Position numbers and translations under genes: made by a program. The notes under the pieces were generated by a model. That model ran no database searches. It was not told the DNA's origin and was given only the letters and a program-made list of their open reading frames with translations. DNA of 64,000 nt from Dyella psychrodurans (GTDB lineage: Bacteria; Pseudomonadota; Gammaproteobacteria; Xanthomonadales; Rhodanobacteraceae): the NCBI RefSeq assembly GCF_003363265.1, contig NZ_QRBF01000005.1, positions 124,001 through 188,000 of the forward strand, read 5' to 3'. Each line of letters starts with the position of its first letter. Within the stretch, counting starts at the first letter, position 1. Shown here in pieces: positions 48,001 to 56,950 of the stretch.

Positions 48001-48752
48001 CGTATGAAACGCCCGTCTGACTCGCGCCGGAACACGCCCAGATCCGAGCCGACCCATAGTCGCCCCTTCGGGTCCACGTAAAGTGCAGCCACCGCACCAA
48101 GGTCTTCCGGGTGCAGACCGAGCAAGGGATTGACGACGTGTTCGAAACTGTGGCCGTCGGGCAGCATGCGGTCGAGGCCGGCGCCGGTGCCCACCCATAT
48201 CGATCCGTCGGGTGTCTGCGCGACCACCCATACGCGGTCGCTGGTCAGGCTGTGCGGATCGGCCGGATCGTGCGCCCAATGCGTGAACTTGCCGGTCGTC
48301 ATGTCGTAACGATTGAGGCCGGCATCGAGACCGCCGGCCCAGACATTTCCCAGCCGATCGACGATTAGCGTCGAAATGCCATTGCTGTAGAGCGAATCGG
48401 GATCGCCTTCGACGTGACGAAAAACCTCGAAGTGCACGCCATCGAAACGAGCAAGGCCGCCGCGAGTGCCAAACCACATGGCACCGCTATGGTCCTGCGC
48501 CACGGCGTAGACGCTGCTGCTGGGCAGGCCGTCGTCCATGCCATAACGGCGGAATTGCGGGGTAGGCAGTGGCGCGGCATCCGGAGCATGCACCGTGCCC
48601 GGCGGAACACGGGTGGATGAAACAGCCGCCCCGGGCGGTACATCCGTTATGGACGCACCCAGCAGGAAGGCCATGCCCAACAAGAAAACCGCCACTGTGG
48701 CCCCCTCAGGCACGCCGGACGGAACATTCCCTAAACGCTCCGCGCTAGCCAC
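45093..48752 (-). CDS. Hybrid sensor histidine kinase with periplasmic two-component propeller
   Basis: A 1219-residue sensor. After a hydrophobic N-terminus (VAVFLLGMAFLLGA) come about 600 residues of Reg_prop propeller repeats (pattern W.GT..GL.R.D), a Y_Y_Y domain (about 720-785), one membrane helix (WLIYAGLVAGLAFLLLLAW), a HisKA domain with His861 in LSHEIRTPM, an ATPase domain with DTGPGI and GSGLGLAI, and a C-terminal receiver with Asp1142 in LLDLDLPGIDG. No DNA-binding output domain is attached and no cognate regulator is adjacent, so phosphotransfer to a distant regulator is likely. Homologues often sense oligosaccharides; the ligand here is unknown. Confidence 0.93.
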   Translation of the reverse strand: MASAERLGNVPSGVPEGATVAVFLLGMAFLLGASITDVPPGAAVSSTRVPPGTVHAPDAAPLPTPQFRRYGMDDGLPSSSVYAVAQDHSGAMWFGTRGGLARFDGVHFEVFRHVEGDPDSLYSNGISTLIVDRLGNVWAGGLDAGLNRYDMTTGKFTHWAHDPADPHSLTSDRVWVVAQTPDGSIWVGTGAGLDRMLPDGHSFEHVVNPLLGLHPEDLGAVAALYVDPKGRLWVGSDLGVFRRESDGRFIRIKPADPTLSMDAWRIDGNGDEVRLATGHGLLAVGADDLARRFGSPSIPDDTNVMTSTRDAAGHLWIGTQRGMYLQARRDGPITEVIDQPLLYGDLPGSWIWQTLSDREGGLWVALLDGGVGYLAPGWNSFSRFTHIPDDPNSLRDSVAKTMARGRDGRHVWIGEREGRIDRLDPITGNVEHVISGLHGDVNSMTEDYRQRLWIAVQGALFRYDYVHDHLDQVDPKGSVLKRPLEVEPGPDGKMYARTFGDGIVRIDPETLDVSVVPMDKPSDKVMLGSQMMLYKGNFWYASDGGLMRMDQATGRFVTVPGAPVGESVDAFDFDRAGIWLATPNGLFHYRPQGQGLVMDRMVDAAKGWPSLNVVDIDVDCWGRVWVFSRDGLWRFDPGDGSFHQIGLQNGLANGEFSRGYALLPSGYLYAATVGGVAGFNPDKVDAKPILPTLAITQISVRRNGAVRSLPLSSQPLEISWRDSQLHIQARVFSYIDPWANQYRFRLNGFDADWVDRDNHGEREFTGLGSGDYTLDIMAHGADGGWVYLTAPLRIHVQSPPWLRWWAWLIYAGLVAGLAFLLLLAWRRRLAHQYRMQMAEQRHQIAEQASAAKSQFLATLSHEIRTPMTGVMGMAELLLSTPLNDVQREYAESMQRASNVLLKLLNDALDLARIEAGKLVLESAPFDVRSVVQDVERLQRSAAKIKGLALGVQIDADVPASLVGDAQRIRQVLFNLVNNAVKFTEHGSIGIHLGWLDGYLWLDVSDTGPGISESSRARLFRRFEQDEGPQRSIGSGLGLAICNELVSLMGGSIALASTVGEGSTFRVRLPLQVSREDIQARQEKVVACHSRSLDVLLVESDVTITNAIRGMLEHQGHRVRCATHGLNALAELAQDPSDVVLLDLDLPGIDGFQVAQLIRQGEGAGEHVPIVAITTRTRAEEVERGRQVGIDGFLRKPLTGVQLASALTAALSSRSETNPA

Positions 48753-48878
48753 CGATCATGCCAAATCCGTGGGTCGAGCGCATGTCCCATCGGTTTGGGC
48801 CCGGCGTCGCGGATACGGCAACAATCCGTTCCCGCTCGCACGCTGGAAGCCATGCACCGTTTCGGCCAGACTCCCGCC

Positions 48879-49499
48879 ATGAATCGCAGGCTCCCTTACC
48901 GCCTCCTGACGTTATGTTTCGGCTGTGTGCTGGCGCCATGCGCCGCGCAAGCGGCTGCCGACAGCTATCGCTACGACCCGGTGCACAGCCAGATCGTTTT
49001 CAGCATCGACCACGATGGTTTTTCGCGTCCGTTGGGCCGATTGCACGTCGCCCAGGGTCAACTTCACTTCGATCCTGACGACTGGTCCCGTTCGAGCACC
49101 GAACTGGATATCGACATGACCAGCCTGGACATGGGCGATGCCGAATGGAACAAGGCGGTCTGCAAGCCGTCATTGCTCGATTGCAAAGCGTTTCCGACGG
49201 CGCACTTCGCCAGCACCTCGGTGGAACGCAAGGACGCCACGCACGGCATCCTGCACGGCGTACTCACCCTGCACGGCGTGAATCAGCCGATCGACATTCC
49301 CTTCCGGGTCAATCGCATCGGCAAGACCATCTACGGCCTGCACACGATCGCCGGGTTCTCCGCCACGGCCTCGCTCGACCGCACCGCCTTCGGCATCACG
49401 GAATTCCCCAATGCCATCGGTCACGATGTAGCGATCTGGCTGGAACTGGAAGGAGTCCGCGATAGTCAGACATCGAACGACAACAAGGAGCATCCATGA
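48879..49499 (+). CDS. YceI family periplasmic protein
   Basis: A 206-residue protein with a signal peptide (PYRLLTLCFGCVLAPCAAQA) and the YceI lipocalin-like barrel: YRYDPVHSQIVFSIDHDGFSRPLGRL at the start and GVLTLHGVNQPIDIPF and FSATASLDRTAFGI later. The family binds isoprenoid or lipid-like ligands. An alternative ATG at 48852 adds nine residues. Its stop overlaps the cytochrome b561 start, and a second YceI gene follows that; the three form an operon. Confidence 0.88.
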   Translation: MNRRLPYRLLTLCFGCVLAPCAAQAAADSYRYDPVHSQIVFSIDHDGFSRPLGRLHVAQGQLHFDPDDWSRSSTELDIDMTSLDMGDAEWNKAVCKPSLLDCKAFPTAHFASTSVERKDATHGILHGVLTLHGVNQPIDIPFRVNRIGKTIYGLHTIAGFSATASLDRTAFGITEFPNAIGHDVAIWLELEGVRDSQTSNDNKEHP

Positions 49500-50077
49500 G
49501 TCTGCGTAGCGAAAACCATCAGTGGGGATCTATCGCGAAAGGGTTCCACTGGCTGGTGGCGCTGGGAATCCTCGTCAACGGCGTGTGGGGATTGCTGATG
49601 ACGGACATGTCGCCGTCGATGACCAAGATCGGCGTCTATGCCCTGCACAAGTCGATCGGGCTGACGATTCTGGCGCTGTTCTTCCTGCGCCTTGCCTGGC
49701 GTTTGTTCGATCGCGCACCGCCGGATGAACCAGCCCCCATGTGGCAACGCGTTGTCGCGCACATCACGCATGTTCTGCTGTACGGTTTCATCCTGGCCCT
49801 GCCGTTGAGCGGCTGGTGGTACAACTCGCTGCACGGCTATCCGCTGCAGTGGTTCAAGCTTTTCAACCTGCCTGCGCTTGCCGCCAAGAACGAAGATCTC
49901 TCGCATACCGCACACGAGATTCACGAATATCTTTTCTATCTCTTGCTGTTGGTGCTGATTGGTCACGTCGGCGCCGCGCTGAAGCATCATTTTTTCGACA
50001 AGGACAACGTGTTGCGACGCATGCTGCCGTTCGGTCGCGTGCATACGAGCAAGTCCCCTCAAGGAGAATCCCCATGA
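49496..50077 (+). CDS. Cytochrome b561
   Basis: A 193-residue di-haem membrane protein with four helices. His residues in GSIAKGFHWLVALGILV, ALHKSIGLTIL, HITHVLLYGF and HEIHEYLFYLLLLVLIGHVGAALKHHF are placed to bind two haems. It passes electrons between the quinone pool and periplasmic partners. It overlaps both flanking yceI genes by four bases (ATGA), so the YceI-b561-YceI set is translated together. This combination is recurrent in Proteobacteria. Confidence 0.92.
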   Translation: MSLRSENHQWGSIAKGFHWLVALGILVNGVWGLLMTDMSPSMTKIGVYALHKSIGLTILALFFLRLAWRLFDRAPPDEPAPMWQRVVAHITHVLLYGFILALPLSGWWYNSLHGYPLQWFKLFNLPALAAKNEDLSHTAHEIHEYLFYLLLLVLIGHVGAALKHHFFDKDNVLRRMLPFGRVHTSKSPQGESP

Positions 50078-50637
50078 ACTTCCGTTTGAATCAACGCGCG
50101 CTCGCCTGCCTGCTTGCCATCGCCCTGCCGTGCATCAGCCATGCAGCCGATTACACCGTGCAGCCGGCGGGTAGCACGCTCGGCTTCAGCAGCAGTTTTC
50201 AGGGCAGCGGCTTCGATGGCCATTTCGACAAATGGACTGCTGCCATCAGTTACGACCAAGCCAAGCTTGCCACGTCGAAGTTCGATGTGACGGTGGATCT
50301 GGCCAGCGCGAAAACGGGTGACAACGATCGCGACAGCGCCTTGCCGGGTTCTGATTTCTTCAACGTTGCGAAGTACCCGCAGGGACACTTCGTGACGACG
50401 GGATTCCGTCAACAAGGTGGCCAGGTGATCGCCGATGGCAACCTGACTCTACGCGGTGTCACCAAGCCGGTGAGCCTCACCGTCACGTTCAAGCCGCAAG
50501 GCAGCGGTGCGACGCTGGATGTAACCGGCACCGTGAAGCGATTGGATTTCGGTGTGGGCGGCGGTCAGTACGCCGATACATCCGTGATCGGCGCCGATGT
50601 GAAGGTCACGGCGCATTTGGTACTCGCTGCGAAATAG
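50074..50637 (+). CDS. YceI family periplasmic protein
   Basis: A 187-residue YceI protein with a signal peptide (LACLLAIALPCISHA). The barrel begins ADYTVQPAGSTLGFSSSFQGSGFDGHF and has LPGSDFFNVAKYPQGHFV and NLTLRGVTKPVSLTVTF, the canonical YceI segments. It is closer to the family consensus than the first copy at 48879, so the two are probably functionally distinct. AAGGAG precedes the ATG at 50074. Confidence 0.92.
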   Translation: MNFRLNQRALACLLAIALPCISHAADYTVQPAGSTLGFSSSFQGSGFDGHFDKWTAAISYDQAKLATSKFDVTVDLASAKTGDNDRDSALPGSDFFNVAKYPQGHFVTTGFRQQGGQVIADGNLTLRGVTKPVSLTVTFKPQGSGATLDVTGTVKRLDFGVGGGQYADTSVIGADVKVTAHLVLAAK

Positions 50638-50665
50638 CAGAAGCCGTAACTTGGCTCCCTCTTCC

Positions 50666-50911
50666 CTATGCGGAGAGGGAGTCAAGGTTGATCCAGAGCG
50701 CCACCGTCACCGCATCAAACGGCCAATCCAGCTCACGCCCATTGCGCAGATCGCGCAGCACAGGTACCCGTGTACCGTAGCGGTCTTCCAGTTCCCGGCT
50801 GTCGTCCACCCATACGCTGTCGAAATCCGGCGCACGCGCCTCGGCCAGCACGGCCAGGGCCTGGTCGCACAGGTGACAATAATCCCGTTGATAGAGCACG
50901 AATTCAGCCAT
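50666..50911 (-). CDS. Glutaredoxin-like protein (DUF836)
   Basis: An 81-residue thioredoxin-fold protein with a redox CHLC motif at Cys12-Cys15 (YQRDYCHLCDQAL) and a cis-Pro segment RYGTRVPVLRD. It fits the small DUF836 glutaredoxin-like family. It probably acts as a cytosolic thiol reductant or in a specialised pathway; the target is unknown. It is divergent from sdaA with 76 bases between the starts. Confidence 0.88.
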   Translation of the reverse strand: MAEFVLYQRDYCHLCDQALAVLAEARAPDFDSVWVDDSRELEDRYGTRVPVLRDLRNGRELDWPFDAVTVALWINLDSLSA

Positions 50912-50987
50912 ACGTATGCGAATAGACTGCCGCGGAAAGGACTCGCGCGTAGAATAGCCAGTTCACCCCCGTCATCGCAGTAGACCC

Positions 50988-52370
50988 ATGGCCGTCAGCG
51001 CTTTCGACATCTTCAAGATCGGCATTGGCCCGTCTTCCTCCCATACCGTCGGCCCGATGCGCGCCGCAGCACGTTTTTCGGAGCGTTGGCTGGAAGAAAA
51101 AGGCGTGCTAGATCGCGTCACGCGCGTGCGCGCCGAACTCTACGGTTCGCTGGCGATGACCGGGCGTGGACATGGCACGGACAAAGCCGTGCTGCTCGGC
51201 TTCGAAGGCGAGCACCCCGATACCGTCGACCCGGACCACATCCCGGAAATTCTCAAGCGCGTGCGCACCACGAAACGCATTCGCGTTCTTGGCAAGCACG
51301 AAATCGACTTCGAAGAGAAGCGCGACCTGGTTTTCAACAAGCGCCAGAAACTGCCGTTCCACACCAACGGCATGCGCTTCTCCGCCTATGACGCCGATGG
51401 CAACGAGCTGGCCACGCGCGACTATTACTCCGTCGGTGGCGGCTTCGTGGTCAATCACGACGAAGCGGCGGAAGACCGCATCGTAGCCGACACCACCGAG
51501 CAACCCTATCCGTTCGCAACGGGAGAGCAACTGCTCGCGCTGTGCCACGAACACGGGCTGACCATCGCGCAGCTGATGATGGAAAACGAAAAAGTGTGGC
51601 GCAGCGAAGCGGACATTCGCTTCGGACTGCTCACCCTATGGAAGGCCATGCAGGGTTGCGTGGAACGCGGACTGCGCTCGCCGGGCATCTTGCCGGGCGG
51701 CCTCAAGGTGGCGCGTCGCGCACCGGCGATGGCTGCCGAGCTTCGCAACCAGCCTGAGGCATCGCTCAAAGACCCGCTCACCATTCTCGACTGGGTGAAC
51801 CTCTACGCGCTGGCGGTCAACGAAGAAAACGCCGCCGGTGGCCGCGTGGTGACCGCGCCCACCAACGGAGCAGCCGGCATCGTGCCTGCCGTGCTGCACT
51901 ACTACCACCGCTTCTGTCCGAAGTCCGACGAAAACGGCGTGATCGATTTTCTGCTCACGGCCGCCGCCATCGGCATTCTCTACAAGGAAAACGCCTCGAT
52001 TTCCGGCGCCGAAGTAGGCTGCCAGGGCGAAGTCGGCGTCGCGTGCTCCATGGCTGCGGGTGGTCTGACAGCGGCACTGGGCGGCACGGTGCCGCAAATC
52101 GAAAACGCGGCCGAGATCGGCATGGAACACAACCTGGGCCTCACCTGCGATCCGATCGGCGGCCTGGTGCAGATTCCCTGCATCGAACGCAATGCGATGG
52201 GTTCGGTCAAAGCGATCAACGCCAGCCGCATGGCGCTCAAGAGCGACGGCAAGCATCGCGTGTCGCTCGACAAAGTCATCAAGACCATGCGCGACACCGG
52301 TCGCGACATGAAGGACAAGTACAAGGAAACCTCGCGCGGCGGTCTCGCCGTTAACGTGATCGAGTGCTGA
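50988..52370 (+). CDS. sdaA: L-serine ammonia-lyase (iron-sulfur type)
   Basis: A 460-residue single-chain L-serine dehydratase that makes pyruvate and ammonia with a [4Fe-4S] cluster. The N-terminal beta domain starts [25 protein letters not shown]. The C-terminal alpha domain has [14 protein letters not shown] and the cluster Cys residues in [18 protein letters not shown] and [21 protein letters not shown]. Length and order are those of SdaA. The ATG at 50988 is well placed. Confidence 0.96.
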   Translation: MAVSAFDIFKIGIGPSSSHTVGPMRAAARFSERWLEEKGVLDRVTRVRAELYGSLAMTGRGHGTDKAVLLGFEGEHPDTVDPDHIPEILKRVRTTKRIRVLGKHEIDFEEKRDLVFNKRQKLPFHTNGMRFSAYDADGNELATRDYYSVGGGFVVNHDEAAEDRIVADTTEQPYPFATGEQLLALCHEHGLTIAQLMMENEKVWRSEADIRFGLLTLWKAMQGCVERGLRSPGILPGGLKVARRAPAMAAELRNQPEASLKDPLTILDWVNLYALAVNEENAAGGRVVTAPTNGAAGIVPAVLHYYHRFCPKSDENGVIDFLLTAAAIGILYKENASISGAEVGCQGEVGVACSMAAGGLTAALGGTVPQIENAAEIGMEHNLGLTCDPIGGLVQIPCIERNAMGSVKAINASRMALKSDGKHRVSLDKVIKTMRDTGRDMKDKYKETSRGGLAVNVIEC

Positions 52371-52633
52371 GCACTGCCTCTGCCCATACGCAATAGCACA
52401 TCATCGCTCCAGCGTTGCGGGCTGGGTTAGCACAGCGTAACTCAACAAATCTGGCAAACTGATGTTGGGTTATCCTGAGTCAACGCGGTCTACGCCACCG
52501 ACCTGCCGCACTACTTACAATAACTTCAGCATTGTCCGATTACACAATGTCTATTAGACGCATATAACAGTACAGCCAAGTCATTTGGCCATTACGAAAT
52601 GTGCTCGCAATAGACTCATAACAAGGACAGCCA

Positions 52634-52843
52634 ATGAAAAAGTCAATTGTTTGGACGGTTTGCGTAACAAGCTTAGTGATCACAACTGCTTCGTTCGCGA
52701 CCACAGAAAAAATGAATAGCCCAGTACAACACCTTTCTCATTTTTCTCAGACAGTACAACCATCGGATAACTGCCCAGACCTGAGATCTCAACAACAAGG
52801 TCCCCTGCCTGACTGCCCTATTTATTACGACGTAGATATTTGA
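52634..52843 (+). CDS. Small exported Cys-containing peptide, unknown function
   Basis: A 69-residue frame with AAGGA seven bases before its ATG. It begins with a signal-peptide-like stretch (KKSIVWTVCVTSLVITTASFA). The mature part of about 45 residues is Gln/Ser/Pro-rich with two Cys residues (NCPDL and DCPIYYD) that could form a disulfide. A clear intrinsic terminator follows 16 bases after the stop. The region has visibly lower GC than its surroundings, with more AT-rich codons, which suggests recent acquisition. I do not recognise a family; it could be a secreted peptide or a small periplasmic factor. Confidence 0.6.
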   Translation: MKKSIVWTVCVTSLVITTASFATTEKMNSPVQHLSHFSQTVQPSDNCPDLRSQQQGPLPDCPIYYDVDI

Positions 52844-52859
52844 GATATTTTTCAGAGAA

Positions 52860-52892
52860 AAACACCAAACGGTTAAAAGCTGTTTGGTGTTT
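52860..52892. terminator. Bidirectional intrinsic terminator
   Basis: AAACACCAAAC / GTTTGGTGTTT form an 11-bp stem around an 11-base loop. On the plus strand it is followed by T-rich sequence (TTTTCTC from the stem edge), and on the minus strand by TTTTTCTC. It ends both the small peptide gene (plus) and the histidine kinase transcript (minus). Confidence 0.85.
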
Positions 52893-52957
52893 TCTCATCT
52901 AGAGCCTCGAGTAAAAAACAGAATTTTTGTTATTTCGTTAACTTTTTGGCCTGCCAT

Positions 52958-54236
52958 CTAACGATCTTCACGTTCAAATACGATACTAGCTATTGCACCG
53001 TTGGTGTCAGTTCGAGGACGCATTGACACGTTCCATCCGTAGAGTTCGCATAGACGACGCACGATCGCCAATCCCAATCCTGCGCCGCTGCCACCTGCAC
53101 CCTCTCCACGTACGCCGCGCTGAAACAGTCGCTCCGCATCTTCCGGCTTGATTCCCGGACCAGTGTCGATCACGTCGATGCGGCCTTTTTCCACCCGCAC
53201 AGTAACGCAGCCTTCCAGTGTGTACTTGATCGCATTGCCGATTAGGTTAGTCAGAGCCACGGACAGTACCGATGCGGGTGCGTTCACGCTGATCGATTGC
53301 TTTTCGACCAGCTCCACCTCCACAGGTTTATCGCGCAATTGCGGGCGCTGGCTTTCGATTACATCGGAAGCAACCTTGGCGACTTCGGTGGTTTCGCCAC
53401 GCGTAGGGCCACGACGTTCCGCGCGCGACAGCAATAACAAAGCTTCGATCAGCTCGGTTGCCTGGCGCGAGGCGCGTTCGATACGCTTGAGGCGTTCGCG
53501 CAACTTGTCGGTCAGATCCGGCGAACCTTGCAGCAATTCGGTGGTGCTGGAAATCACCGCCAAGGGCGTGCGCAATTCGTGGCTCACATCGGAGTTGAAT
53601 TCGCGATCGCGTTCGACGATGGCGGTCAGTCGCTCGGCATATTCGTCCAGCGCCTGCGCCAGTTCGCCGACTTCGTCGTCGGCAAAATGCGCCGCCAGCG
53701 GCTCGGCGCGCCCGACCTTGCGGAAATCGCGCAGGCGTCGCGCCAGCTCGGTCACAGGCTTGAGCACCTTGCGCGACAGCCACAGGCCGATGGCCAGCGA
53801 CAGCAGGCTGAACAGCACCACCGACGCCACCAGCGACGTGATCAGCTGGCGCTTGCCAAGATCCTCGCGGCTGATGTCGTAGGTGAGGAAACCCACCAGG
53901 CCGTACTTGCGTGCAACGGCGAGTTTGTAGCGCCTGAGATCGCCGTTCTTTTCGACATCCTGCATGTCGTACACGCCATTGCCCAGGTTTTGCCAATCGA
54001 GGCGCGCCTTGTAGATGGTGCGGTCGCTCCAGAACCACGCTTCCATCAGCTGCGATTGATACGGCTGCTCGGGATTGGCGTGCTTGCTCTCAATGGCCTG
54101 GTTGATGTCGCTCTGCAGGCTCGCATTGACCAGCTGGTTCTCGACCTTCGCGCGCACATACAACGAAGCAACAGCAAACAACGCGCTGAGTCCGAAGCCA
54201 AACAGCGCGAAGGATACGATTAAGCGAAATCGCAGC

Positions 54237-54253
<17 letters not shown>
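52958..54253 (-). CDS. Two-component sensor histidine kinase
   Basis: A 431-residue inner-membrane kinase. Two membrane helices (LIVSFALFGFGLSALFAVASLYV and LITSLVASVVLFSLLSLAIGLWL) flank a periplasmic sensor of about 105 residues. A HAMP domain, HisKA with His225 in SDVSHELRTPLAV, and an ATPase domain (DTGPGIKPED, GSGAGLGLAIV) follow. It is partner to the OmpR-type regulator encoded upstream; the genes overlap by 17 bases. The transcript ends at the bidirectional terminator. The stimulus is not known; envelope or cation sensing would be typical. Confidence 0.94.
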
Positions 54254-54923
<670 letters not shown>

Positions 54924-55040
54924 GCGTCTCTCCGATACGCAACCGGCGCACAGGCCGGCGGAGGCTCAAGCTTAACGAGTGAGGGCGCCAAATGTTAAGC
55001 GAAATACTGAACAAGAGCTGGCGACTTTCGGTTAGACAAA

Positions 55041-55084
55041 GAAAAAGCCCGGACACCGCGACCGTGTGTCGCCGCATCCGGGCT
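55041..55084 (-). terminator. Intrinsic terminator of the rimK transcript
   Basis: On the minus strand AGCCCGGA ... TCCGGGCT enclose a second inner GC-rich pairing and are followed directly by TTTTTC. It lies 130 bases past the rimK stop and upstream of the response regulator, so it separates the two transcription units. Confidence 0.8.
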
Positions 55085-55213
55085 GAAGCTACTGCCCCGA
55101 TACCGTCGTCTGCTGTCACCGGACCTTGCGATTGAAGTGGCGAGCAAACAAACAGTGGAGCCTTTATAGGAGGGGGGCGGTTACGTGGCAGTTAACGCGC
55201 ACTCACTGCGTGG

Positions 55214-56101
55214 TTAACGCGCGGATTTGCCTGCATTCTGCTCAAGGTGACGGATGATTTTCTCAGATACGTTGACACCCGACGCCGCCTCGATGCCCTC
55301 CAGCCCGGGCGAAGCGTTGACTTCCAGCACCAGGGGGCCGCGATTGGAACGAAGCAGGTCGACGCCCGCGATGCCCAACCCCAGGGCTTGGGCGGCGTTG
55401 ACCGAAATACGCTTTTCGGCCGCCGTCAGTTTGGCAGCCACCGCCGTGCCGCCACGATGCAGGTTGGCGCGAAACTCGCCCGGAACCGCCTCGCGCTGCA
55501 TCGCGGCGACCACCTGCCCGCCGACGACGAAACAGCGCAGGTCGCTGCCCTTGGCTTCGGCGATGAACTCCTGCACCAGGAAGTTGGCGTAAAGGCCACG
55601 GAACGCTTCCACCACGCTTTGCGAGGCGCTGCGCTTTTCCGCCAGCACCACGCCCGTGCCCTGGCTGCCTTCGTTGAGCTTGATGACATGCGGCGGATCG
55701 CCGAGCATCTCCAGCACGTCGGTGGTGTCGTCCGGGTTGTCACCGAATACGGTCACCGGCATATCCAAGCCTTTTGCGGCCAGGATCTGCAGACAGCGCA
55801 ACTTGTCGCGCGCGCGCAGCACGGCGTCGGACGAATTGGGCGTGTACACACCCATCATCTCGAGCTGCCGCAGTACCGCCGTACCGTAAAACGTGCTCGA
55901 TGTACCGATGCGCGGAATCGCCGCATCGAAATCGTGCAGCGCCTTGCCCTTGTAGCGAATTTCCACCGAGCCCGGCGCAATGCGCACATAGCAGCGCAGC
56001 GGATCGAGTACGCGCACCACGTGGCCGCGCTCGCGTGCCACTTCCACCAGGCGCTGCGTCGAATAGAGCCGCGCGTTGCGCGAGAGGATGGCGATTTTCA
56101 T
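55214..56101 (-). CDS. rimK: ATP-grasp ligase RimK (S6 glutamate ligase type)
   Basis: A 295-residue ATP-grasp enzyme of the RimK family, which adds glutamate residues to ribosomal protein S6 and so tunes translation. Visible motifs are [15 protein letters not shown] at the start, the ATP-binding [15 protein letters not shown] loop, [17 protein letters not shown] and the metal-binding [13 protein letters not shown]. It overlaps the upstream retropepsin-like gene by four bases. A terminator follows at 55041-55084. Confidence 0.93.
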   Translation of the reverse strand: MKIAILSRNARLYSTQRLVEVARERGHVVRVLDPLRCYVRIAPGSVEIRYKGKALHDFDAAIPRIGTSSTFYGTAVLRQLEMMGVYTPNSSDAVLRARDKLRCLQILAAKGLDMPVTVFGDNPDDTTDVLEMLGDPPHVIKLNEGSQGTGVVLAEKRSASQSVVEAFRGLYANFLVQEFIAEAKGSDLRCFVVGGQVVAAMQREAVPGEFRANLHRGGTAVAAKLTAAEKRISVNAAQALGLGIAGVDLLRSNRGPLVLEVNASPGLEGIEAASGVNVSEKIIRHLEQNAGKSAR

Positions 56102-56550
56102 GGGTTGTCCATCGTCGTGTGCGCGTGGCGTGGAAGGGTATAGGAGAGGGATGGATCGACGGCAAAACGCCCCATCAGGGCAGTACGTCCCAACAGCATA
56201 GGGAACAGCATGTGGCGGCGATCAGTCAGATTCATGTCAACCTCGAAACGTTCGCCCGCCAGCATCACATCGGTGCGGATGAACCAGCGTTCGCTGCGGC
56301 CGCCGCCGGTATCCACCACCACACGCCGGTCGCAGGCCGGCGCTTCGCAATGCACATGGCGCGCGGAACGTCGCCCCAGGCCGACCGTGAAACGCAACCA
56401 GGTCGCACCATCGCGCGCAAACGCTTCCAGCTCGTCCACATGCAGGGAGCTGCTGCGGGCACCGGTGTCGAGCTTGACCTTGAGCGAAGCGATGCCGAAC
56501 TGGGGCAATGCCAGCCGCTCCCGCCATCCGAGGGTAATCACGTTCGCCAT
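56098..56550 (-). CDS. RimB-like retropepsin-type aspartic protease
   Basis: A 150-residue protein of the RimB / putative ATP-dependent zinc protease family (Zn_protease domain). The aspartic motif [11 protein letters not shown] places the catalytic Asp at residue 28. A second conserved segment is [18 protein letters not shown]. It overlaps rimK by four bases (ATGA). In Pseudomonas the RimA-RimB-RimK set controls S6 modification, so it is likely to regulate or process RimK or its product. No RimA-like gene is next to it here. Confidence 0.82.
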   Translation of the reverse strand: MANVITLGWRERLALPQFGIASLKVKLDTGARSSSLHVDELEAFARDGATWLRFTVGLGRRSARHVHCEAPACDRRVVVDTGGGRSERWFIRTDVMLAGERFEVDMNLTDRRHMLFPMLLGRTALMGRFAVDPSLSYTLPRHAHTTMDNP

Positions 56551-56634
56551 GTCAGCTCACGCTGTCGGGTTTGGAATGTCTCGGTGGGGAGCCGGATGAA
56601 ATTTACTGCACGTCCATTTCCCACTATCGGGAAG

Positions 56635-56708
56635 TGGAGCGGGTGAAGGGAATCGAACCCTCGTCAGTAGCTTGGGAAGCTACAGCTCTACCATTGAGCT
56701 ACACCCGC
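56635..56708 (-). tRNA. tRNA-Gly (anticodon CCC)
   Basis: The reverse strand folds as a tRNA: acceptor GCGGGTG / CACCCGC, D-arm TAGCTCAATGGTAGAGC, anticodon stem GTAGC/GCTAC around the loop TTCCCAA (anticodon CCC), T-arm with GTTCGATTC, and an encoded CCA end at 56635-56637. The CCC anticodon reads GGG codons. Confidence 0.95.
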
Positions 56709-56950
56709 AATGCCCGGCGATGGTAACTGGCGGCTGGTGCTTTTGGAATCCTGAGGACGAATCGGCTCTTTTCGGCCAGGACAGCGTCGTATGAACTGGA
56801 GATAGCGGCAGCCTGAACCGCCCAAACTAAACGCCCGGCAACAGGCACTCACTCCCTAAGCCAAAGCTCATAATTCGTCTGCAACATCCCCATATACACG
56901 GACGAATACGGGAGCGCGACCGCCTCGCGCACCACTGCACGGAGAAACCC

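Noticed and set aside
56635-56708. tRNA-Gly as an integration site for an island
   Set aside because: Both flanks are ordinary genes; I found no second copy of the tRNA 3' end nearby.
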